From assembly GCA_023393165.1 (NCBI GenBank), contig JAEWMJ010000049.1:62001-126000 (forward strand): 64,000 nt of DNA, given 5' to 3'. Within the stretch, counting starts at the first letter, position 1. Every line of letters starts with the position of its first letter. Of this stretch, positions 1 through 5,849 are shown in pieces. The notes beneath the pieces are model-generated. The model saw nothing but the letters and a program-made list of their open reading frames with translations. It was not told the DNA's origin and did not search any database. The position numbers and the translations under genes are program-made. Source of the stretch: Bacillota bacterium. GTDB taxonomy: Bacteria > Bacillota > Clostridia > Christensenellales > Christensenellaceae.

Positions 1-1145
1 ATCTCAATACGGACGATGTGATACTCTCGCAAATGAGGGAACAGGCGCAGATCGCTGTCGATTCGGCGGACGTGATACTGTTTTTTGTGGACGCAAAGGA
101 AGGTCTGGTTGCGGAGGACTATGAAGTTGCGGATATGCTCCGGCGAACTGAAAAGCCTGTGGTCACTGTCGTCAACAAAGCGGACAATAAAAAAGACGAG
201 CAAAATGTATACGATTTTTACTCGCTTGGTCTGGGCGACGTCATATCCATATCGGCCGGGCAGGGCCTTGGAATAGGCGACCTGCTGGACGCAGTTGTTT
301 CGCATTTCGGCGAATATGAAAAGGGAGAGACCGATGAAACGTTCAAGATCGCTTTTGTCGGCAGGCCAAACGTGGGCAAATCGTCACTTACGAATAAAAT
401 TTTGGGGGAGAACCGTACCATTGTCAGTGATATACCCGGCACCACGCGGGACGCGATAGATTCTTTATTTGAAAGAGACGGAGTGAAGTATACGCTGATC
501 GACACGGCCGGAATGCGCAAAAAGGGCAGAATTGACGATGCGTCCATCGAGCGTTACAGCGTTATCCGCACATTAAACGCGGTCAGACGGGCGGATGTGG
601 TAGTGCTGCTCATAGATGCGGCAGATGGGATAACCGAACAGGACGTAAAAATCGCGGGATATGTGGATTATGAGGGAAAGCCCGTGGTAATAGCGGTAAA
701 CAAATGGGATGCGATAGAAAAAGACACCTATACGTCCCAGCAGTTTAATAAAAAAATAGACGAACAGCTTGATTTCATGCCTTATGCAAAAAGAGTATAT
801 ATTTCGGCCAGGACAGGCCAGCGTGTCGATAAGCTGTTTGATCTGGCAGGGGAGGCGAAACAAAACAACGAAAAAAGAATCACCACCGGGCTTTTAAACG
901 ATTGCATCAGGGATGCCATTACGGCAGTGCAGCCGCCTTCTGATAAAGGCAGAAGGCTAAAAATATTTTATGCGACCCAGGCGTCGGTAAAACCACCGAC
1001 ATTTATATTGTTTGTTAACGATACTGAATTGGTTCATTTTTCATATAAAAGATATTTGGAAAATTATTTAAGAAAAACATTTGATTTTTCGGGTACGCCT
1101 ATCCGGATTATCATCAGGCAAAGAAACGAAACGGGAGACAACTGA
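1..1145 (+). CDS. der: Ribosome-associated GTPase Der (EngA), 5' end missing
   Basis: Der is a tandem-GTPase factor for late assembly of the 50S subunit. The reading frame is open from base 3 of the window, so roughly the first 65 residues, including the first P-loop, lie upstream. Visible are the end of GTPase domain 1 (VNKAD), then the whole of domain 2 with P-loop GRPNVGKSS, DTAGMRKKG (G3 with the family's extended loop) and NKWD, then a C-terminal KH-like domain ending near the stop. plsY begins 3 bases after the stop, so the two are very likely cotranscribed. Identity is secure; only the start cannot be given. Confidence 0.97.
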   Translation, partial: LNTDDVILSQMREQAQIAVDSADVILFFVDAKEGLVAEDYEVADMLRRTEKPVVTVVNKADNKKDEQNVYDFYSLGLGDVISISAGQGLGIGDLLDAVVSHFGEYEKGETDETFKIAFVGRPNVGKSSLTNKILGENRTIVSDIPGTTRDAIDSLFERDGVKYTLIDTAGMRKKGRIDDASIERYSVIRTLNAVRRADVVVLLIDAADGITEQDVKIAGYVDYEGKPVVIAVNKWDAIEKDTYTSQQFNKKIDEQLDFMPYAKRVYISARTGQRVDKLFDLAGEAKQNNEKRITTGLLNDCIRDAITAVQPPSDKGRRLKIFYATQASVKPPTFILFVNDTELVHFSYKRYLENYLRKTFDFSGTPIRIIIRQRNETGDN

Positions 1146-1148
1146 CAA

Positions 1149-1757
1149 ATGGAATTAATAATAAAATATATTATTATCGGAATTATTGCTTATTTAATAG
1201 GATCTGTTTCTTTCTCGTATATCTTCACCAAAAAAATAAAGAACCAGGATATTCGGGAGAGGGGAAGCGGTAATGCGGGCACAACAAACGTGCTGCGTAA
1301 CTACGGCTGGGCTATGGGACTTTTAACGCTTATTTGCGACCTTTTAAAAGGCGTGTGCGCCGCATTTATAGGCTTCTGGCTGGCGGGTGAAACAGGGCTT
1401 TACATTGGAAGCGTTTTAGTAATTGCAGGCCATAACTGGTCTGTTTACCTCAAATTCAAGGGAGGAAAGGGAATTGCTGCAACCACCGGCGTGCTGTTGG
1501 TGATTATGCCCATCGAAACGGTTATTATTTTCGGCATATGTGTGCTGATTGTTTACCTTACAAAAATAATGTCAATCGGCTCCATAATCGGTTTGATTGC
1601 TTCGGCAGTAGCGGCGTTTATCGTACAGCCTGACAACCTGCCGATGCAAATTACCGTTCTTCTGATCGCGATTCTTGGGATCGTTTCCCACCGTGAAAAC
1701 ATTAAAAGGCTGGCGAACCATCAGGAGAATAAGCTGTCCATTTCCGGAAAAAAATAA
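1149..1757 (+). CDS. plsY: Acyl-phosphate:glycerol-3-phosphate acyltransferase PlsY
   Basis: PlsY is the membrane enzyme that transfers an acyl group from acyl-phosphate to glycerol-3-phosphate, the first step of phospholipid synthesis in most Gram-positives. The 202-residue protein has several hydrophobic segments and the three family motifs: GSVSFSYIF near residue 18, RERGSGNAGTTNVLR near 36, and GHNWSVYLKFKGGKGIAT-like near 95. Length is typical. It lies just behind der. In many Firmicutes gpsA follows, making the glycerol-3-phosphate substrate, but here the next gene is spoIVA. Confidence 0.96.
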   Translation: MELIIKYIIIGIIAYLIGSVSFSYIFTKKIKNQDIRERGSGNAGTTNVLRNYGWAMGLLTLICDLLKGVCAAFIGFWLAGETGLYIGSVLVIAGHNWSVYLKFKGGKGIAATTGVLLVIMPIETVIIFGICVLIVYLTKIMSIGSIIGLIASAVAAFIVQPDNLPMQITVLLIAILGIVSHRENIKRLANHQENKLSISGKK

Positions 1758-1791
1758 AAGCATATTTAGCCTTATTTTTTATATTGTTTAT

Positions 1792-1822
1792 GTATTAAAT
1801 ATAAAAACCCTCTCATATATAT
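1792..1822 (+). promoter_or_regulatory. Candidate sporulation (sigma-E type) promoter of spoIVA
   Basis: GTATTAA at 1792-1798 and CATATATAT at 1814-1822 are separated by 15 bases, roughly the -35/-10 layout of mother-cell sigma-E promoters. spoIVA is a sigma-E gene in the best studied spore formers, which makes such a promoter expected here. The region is AT-rich, so a chance match is quite possible. Confidence 0.28.
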
Positions 1823-1856
1823 CTATTGGTATTACACCATTAATAAGGGAGGGTTT
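1805..1856 (+). promoter_or_regulatory. Inverted repeat able to hide the spoIVA ribosome binding site
   Basis: AAACCCTC (1805-1812) is the exact reverse complement of GAGGGTTT (1849-1856). The right arm overlaps the GGGAGG Shine-Dalgarno sequence 10 bases before the spoIVA ATG. A transcript reading through from plsY would contain both arms; a transcript started after the candidate promoter at 1792-1822 would lack the left arm. The regulatory role is inference. Confidence 0.4.
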
Positions 1857-1862
1857 CTTATT

Positions 1863-3335
1863 ATGTCTTTTGATTTATACAACGATATTTCGGTCAGAAC
1901 GGGCGGCGACATATATATAGGCGTGGTGGGCCCTGTGCGCACGGGAAAATCCACATTTATAAAAAGGTTTATGGATCTTCTTGTGCTGCCGAATATAATT
2001 GATAGTTATGAAAGGGAAAGAGCACAGGATGAGTTGCCACAAAGCGCAGCCGGAAGGACAATCATGACAACCCAGCCCAAATTCATCCCCAACGAAGCGG
2101 TTGAAATCAAAATAAATGATGCAAGGCTGCGTGTTCGGATGGTGGATTGCGTCGGGTATCTGGTTTCAGGCGCAATGGGATACAACGAATTGGAAGCGCC
2201 CAGAATGGTGCGTACGCCATGGGTGGAAGAAGAGATCCCATTTAGGGAGGCTGCGGAAATCGGCACCAAAAAAGTGATCGAAGAACATTCCACAATTGGC
2301 GTGGTACTCACCACCGACGGCACTATCACCGATATTCCCAGGGACTCCTATGTGAGAGCGGAAGAACAGGTGATAAATGAATTGAAACAGCTGGGAAAGC
2401 CGTTTATCATTGTTTTGAATTCCTCAGAGGCTGGCAGCACGGAAGCGCAGATGATGCAGAAAGGCCTGCAGGAAAAATACAACGCTCCCGTTTCACTGCT
2501 GGATGTTTTGGCAATGACAGCAGAGGATATCCATTCGTTGATGGAAAAAGTGCTGTACGAATTCCCCATCCGTCAGCTTACTTTTGATATTTCCCGCTGG
2601 GCAAATGCGCTCAAAAAAGACCACTGGCTGATAAGCGAACTGACCGGCCTTATTGCGGGCAATATAAACGATATCAGCAAGGTAGCCGATTACAAAAAAC
2701 TTCTTCCTGCGTTTGATGAACTGGATTATGTGAAAAAGGAGAAAAAATGCGAGGTGGATCTTGCAGAAGGCAAGGTAATCGTTCACCTGAACCTGGAAGA
2801 CGGATTGTTCTACAAAATTTTAGGCGAAGAATGCGGTTATGAAATCAAAGACGATTACCATCTGATGTCTATGGTAAAAGACCTGATTATGGCCAAGAAG
2901 GAATTTGATAAGATTGAATCCGCCCTGAAAAATGCAAGCGAATTCGGCTACGGCGTAGTGATACCGTCAATGGAGGAACTGAAGCTGGAAGAGCCTGAGA
3001 TCGTGAAGCAGGGCAACCGGTTCGGCGTTAAACTTAAGGCAAGCGCTCCAAGCATGCATTTAATAAAAGTGGATATCAAGACGGAAGTTTCGCCTATCGT
3101 GGGCACAGAGAGCCAGAGCCAGGAAATGGTGAATTATCTGATGTCCGAGTTTGAAAGCGACCCAAAGACAATATGGTCTACCGATATTTTCGGAAAATCG
3201 CTGCATGAACTGGTAAAGGAAGGCCTGGCCAATAAACTTGGCAATATGCCGGACGAAGTGCGCGACAAGATGCAGCAGACATTGCAGCGCATCATAAATG
3301 AAGGCGACGGCGGAGTCTTATGCATACTTTTGTGA
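1863..3335 (+). CDS. spoIVA: Stage IV sporulation protein A (SpoIVA), spore coat basement ATPase
   Basis: SpoIVA polymerises in an ATP-dependent manner on the outer forespore membrane and forms the platform for the spore coat. The 490-residue protein matches the family in length and starts with the conserved SFDLYNDIS region. A Walker A motif GPVRTGKST lies at residues 23-31, with the TTQPKFIPN segment and the DCVGY Walker B-like region following. The C-terminus ends in hydrophobic GGVLCILL, typical of the family and needed for membrane targeting through SpoVM. The ATG is preceded by AGGGAGGG. It marks the organism as an endospore former or a recent descendant of one. Confidence 0.97.
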   Translation: MSFDLYNDISVRTGGDIYIGVVGPVRTGKSTFIKRFMDLLVLPNIIDSYERERAQDELPQSAAGRTIMTTQPKFIPNEAVEIKINDARLRVRMVDCVGYLVSGAMGYNELEAPRMVRTPWVEEEIPFREAAEIGTKKVIEEHSTIGVVLTTDGTITDIPRDSYVRAEEQVINELKQLGKPFIIVLNSSEAGSTEAQMMQKGLQEKYNAPVSLLDVLAMTAEDIHSLMEKVLYEFPIRQLTFDISRWANALKKDHWLISELTGLIAGNINDISKVADYKKLLPAFDELDYVKKEKKCEVDLAEGKVIVHLNLEDGLFYKILGEECGYEIKDDYHLMSMVKDLIMAKKEFDKIESALKNASEFGYGVVIPSMEELKLEEPEIVKQGNRFGVKLKASAPSMHLIKVDIKTEVSPIVGTESQSQEMVNYLMSEFESDPKTIWSTDIFGKSLHELVKEGLANKLGNMPDEVRDKMQQTLQRIINEGDGGVLCILL

Positions 3336-3353
3336 TGTCTATAAAAATAGTGC

Positions 3354-3382
3354 TTGAAATAGCCAAAAACCTGTGTTACAAT
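3354..3382 (+). promoter_or_regulatory. Sigma-A type promoter of the rimP-nusA-infB operon
   Basis: TTGAAA at 3354-3359 and TACAAT at 3377-3382 are spaced by exactly 17 bases. Transcription would start near 3389, giving a leader of about 140 bases that contains the hairpin at 3409-3433. Confidence 0.72.
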
Positions 3383-3408
3383 AACGATGCTGAATAATGC
3401 AAAACTGC

Positions 3409-3433
3409 AAGAGTGGGTGAGAATCCCACTCTT
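3409..3433 (+). promoter_or_regulatory. Leader hairpin upstream of rimP
   Basis: AAGAGTGGG (3409-3417) pairs perfectly with CCCACTCTT (3425-3433) around a 7-base loop, followed by a short TTCG stretch. The T-run is too short for a convincing terminator. I recall hairpins of this kind upstream of rimP in other Firmicutes but could not check it. It may be an mRNA processing, stability or attenuation element for the nusA operon. Confidence 0.55.
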
Positions 3434-3531
3434 TCGTATTATTATCACCGGTTTTTTATAAAAATGGCGATTATGCAGTGAAATTCAATAACAGGGAACT
3501 TTAGATTGAAAGGGATTGAAGGAGAGAACAT

Positions 3532-3993
3532 TTGCCTAAAAATATTAAATCGCAGGTAGAAGAAATAGCCATGCCGGTCATTGAGGCCCTGGGCTATGAA
3601 TATATTGAAACCGAGTTTGCAAAACAAGGTAAAGACTGGATCCTGACAATTTATATCGACGGAAAAAACGGAATAACTACGGAAGACTGTGAAAAAGTCA
3701 GCAGGGCAATAGATCCGTTGCTGGACGAAAAGGATTTTATTGAGCAGTCGTATTATTTGTGCGTTTCTTCCCTCGGCCTGGATAAACCGCTGAAAACGCA
3801 GCGCGATTTTGAGCGTAATATGGGAAAATGCGTGGATATCCGCTTATATAAGCCCATGGACGGTCATAAGGAATATTCAGGAAAGATTACAGGTTACAGC
3901 CCGGAAAAACTGGAAATATTAACGGTGGACAATAAAAATATTTCGGTCGAATTAAAAGATGCTGCAAAGATATCCCTGCATATTGACTTTTAA
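3532..3993 (+). CDS. rimP: Ribosome maturation factor RimP
   Basis: RimP assists assembly of the 30S subunit. The 153-residue product has the two-domain RimP layout: an N-terminal alpha/beta domain with GYEYIETEF and ITTEDCEKVSRAIDPLLDE, then a YLCVSSLGLDKPLKT segment that corresponds to the family's EVSSPGLDRPL motif, and a small C-terminal SH3-like barrel. The start is TTG, chosen because GGAGAG lies 7 bases upstream and no ATG gives a full-length N-terminus. It is the first gene of the nusA-infB operon, as in most Firmicutes. Confidence 0.95.
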   Translation: MPKNIKSQVEEIAMPVIEALGYEYIETEFAKQGKDWILTIYIDGKNGITTEDCEKVSRAIDPLLDEKDFIEQSYYLCVSSLGLDKPLKTQRDFERNMGKCVDIRLYKPMDGHKEYSGKITGYSPEKLEILTVDNKNISVELKDAAKISLHIDF

Positions 3994-4059
3994 AAGGCTG
4001 TAAATCCGCCCTGAAATTATTATACTTTCGGGAATCCGGTAAATAGTGTGGAGGTGCGA

Positions 4060-5244
4060 ATGAATATTGAATTTATGAATGCCTTGAGTGAGATTGAAAA
4101 TGAGAAAGGCATAAAGAAAGAAGTACTGGTAGAAGCCATAGAATTGGCGCTTATTTCCGCATATAAAAAGCATTATGGCAACGCACAGAATGCCAGGGTA
4201 GACATAGACAGCGAAACGGGCGAAATTAAGGTTTTTGAAATTAAAAACATTGTCGAAGAGGTGGAAGACGAAGATACGGAGATTACTCTTGCCGAAGCCA
4301 AAAAAGAAAATCCGAGATATGAGATCGGCGATGTTTACGAAATAGAAGTTACACCCAAGGAATTCGGCAGGATTGCTGCGCAAACCGCGAAACAGGTGGT
4401 TGTTCAACGTATCCGTGAAGCCGAACGCGGAATAATTTACGATAAATATTCTGAAAAAGAAAACGATATTCTGACGGCTACGGTTCACCGCATAGACCGC
4501 GGAAATATTTTTGTGGAATTTGGCAAGGCGGAGGGCATCATACCCGCCAGTGAAACGGTATACACCGAACAATACAATATCAACGATCGCATGAAGGTTT
4601 ATGTGATTGAGGTGAAAAAGACCAATAAAGGACCTCAGATCATTGTTTCCAGAACCCATCCGTTCTTGATTAAGAAATTGTTCGAGTTGGAAGTGCCTGA
4701 AATTAAACAGGGCATTGTTCAGATCAAGAGCATCGCGAGGGAAGCCGGGCAAAGGACCAAGATCGCGGTATATACCGATGAAAAAGATGTTGATCCGGTA
4801 GGCGCCTGCGTAGGCCATAAGGGCATGCGGATTGAAAAAGTCGTGGACGAGCTGAAGGGCGAGAAAATTGACGTTGTGCCGTGGAGCAGCGATCCGATAG
4901 AGTTTATTGCAAATTCGCTGCGTCCCGCTAAGGTGCTGATGGTGCAGATCAAAGCCGATGAGAAAGCGGCAAAGGTCATTGTTCCCGATTACCAGCTTTC
5001 GCTGGCGATTGGAAAAGAAGGGCAAAATGCAAGGCTTGCAGCCAAACTGACAGGATGGAAAATAGATATTAAGAGCCAGAGCCAGTCAGAGGAGGAAGTA
5101 TTCGGCAAAATGAACACGCCAAAAGAAGAAGAAGAACCTTTGATGTCTGAAAACGTGCCTCCGCTTACCCAGCAGTTTCTGGAAGAAAACGGTGATATAG
5201 AAACCGTGCTGGACGTGGATTTTGATATTGAAAATGAAAAATAA
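4060..5244 (+). CDS. nusA: Transcription termination/antitermination protein NusA
   Basis: NusA binds RNA polymerase and promotes pausing, termination and antitermination. The 394-residue protein has the N-terminal polymerase-binding domain (MNALSEIENEKGI), an S1 domain around residues 130-200, and two KH domains (GACVGHKGMRI and LAIGKEGQNARLA) followed by a short acidic tail. It lacks the extra C-terminal repeats of proteobacterial NusA, as is normal in Firmicutes. ATG 4060 was preferred to an upstream in-frame GTG because GGAGGT at 4050-4055 sits 4 bases before it. The stop overlaps the start of ylxR. Confidence 0.97.
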   Translation: MNIEFMNALSEIENEKGIKKEVLVEAIELALISAYKKHYGNAQNARVDIDSETGEIKVFEIKNIVEEVEDEDTEITLAEAKKENPRYEIGDVYEIEVTPKEFGRIAAQTAKQVVVQRIREAERGIIYDKYSEKENDILTATVHRIDRGNIFVEFGKAEGIIPASETVYTEQYNINDRMKVYVIEVKKTNKGPQIIVSRTHPFLIKKLFELEVPEIKQGIVQIKSIAREAGQRTKIAVYTDEKDVDPVGACVGHKGMRIEKVVDELKGEKIDVVPWSSDPIEFIANSLRPAKVLMVQIKADEKAAKVIVPDYQLSLAIGKEGQNARLAAKLTGWKIDIKSQSQSEEEVFGKMNTPKEEEEPLMSENVPPLTQQFLEENGDIETVLDVDFDIENEK

Positions 5245-5530
5245 TACCCGTTCCCAAAATCAATGCGGGGAAGCGTATAAGCCTGTACGGATGTGCGCGG
5301 CCTGCAAAAAAAGGGAAGAAAAAGATAGACTGATCCGTATTGTTAAGGACTTAAATGGCACGGCAGAAATCGATTGGTTGCAGAATACGCAAAAAAGGGG
5401 CGCATACCTGTGCAGAAATGAAGAATGCGTCATGCGTGCAAAAAAAACACGTGCGCTTGCGCGCAGTTTGCATTGCGGAGTTGAGGATGAAATATATGAA
5501 CAAATAATAAGGAGCATCAATAACGGTTGA
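5234..5530 (+). CDS. ylxR: YlxR/RnpM family protein (DUF448)
   Basis: YlxR is a small nucleic-acid-binding protein encoded between nusA and infB; in Bacillus it is reported to bind and modulate RNase P RNA (RnpM). The family signature PVRMCAACKKREEK appears near residue 20, followed by RGAYLCRNEECV near 55. I chose ATG 5234, which overlaps the end of nusA by 11 bases; an in-frame TTG at 5222 is an alternative. No clear Shine-Dalgarno sequence is visible, which fits translational coupling to nusA. Confidence 0.92.
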   Translation: MKNNTRSQNQCGEAYKPVRMCAACKKREEKDRLIRIVKDLNGTAEIDWLQNTQKRGAYLCRNEECVMRAKKTRALARSLHCGVEDEIYEQIIRSINNG

Positions 5531-5847
5531 GCGGGGATTTTTTCGGAATGGCAGGTTTATGCGCAAAAGCTGGAAAAATGGTATACGGCGCATACGCATG
5601 CGACAGGGGTATTAAAAGCGGTAAAATAAAATTACTGCTGATAGATGATACCGCATCTGCGAATACATTAAAGGAGTTCGCCGATGCTTGTGCATATTAT
5701 AATGTGCCGATTATCATTAACAAAAAACAAAAAAAGATTGGTGCGGCGGTAGGCAAACCTGCAAACAAGATATTTGGAATAGTATGTCCAGGATTTGCGG
5801 GCAGATTGATAGAGATCCATAAGGACACAATTTCCGGGGGTGTATAA
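5527..5847 (+). CDS. ylxQ: L7Ae-family K-turn RNA-binding protein (YlxQ)
   Basis: This is the small ribosomal protein L7Ae/L30e-like protein found between ylxR and infB in Firmicutes; members bind kink-turn RNA. The 106-residue sequence contains AGLCAKAGKMVYGAYA at the N-terminus and LLLIDDTASANT near residue 36, both typical. A TTG start at 5527 overlaps the ylxR stop as TTGA and suggests coupled translation. An ATG at 5548 would remove seven conserved-looking residues. Confidence 0.9.
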   Translation: MSGDFFGMAGLCAKAGKMVYGAYACDRGIKSGKIKLLLIDDTASANTLKEFADACAYYNVPIIINKKQKKIGAAVGKPANKIFGIVCPGFAGRLIEIHKDTISGGV

Positions 5848-5849
5848 GT

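Noticed and set aside
3952..5025. Minus-strand frame of 357 codons opposite rimP/nusA
   Set aside because: It is antisense to conserved nusA and its composition (rich in Phe, Asn, His and Arg) is typical of shadow translation.
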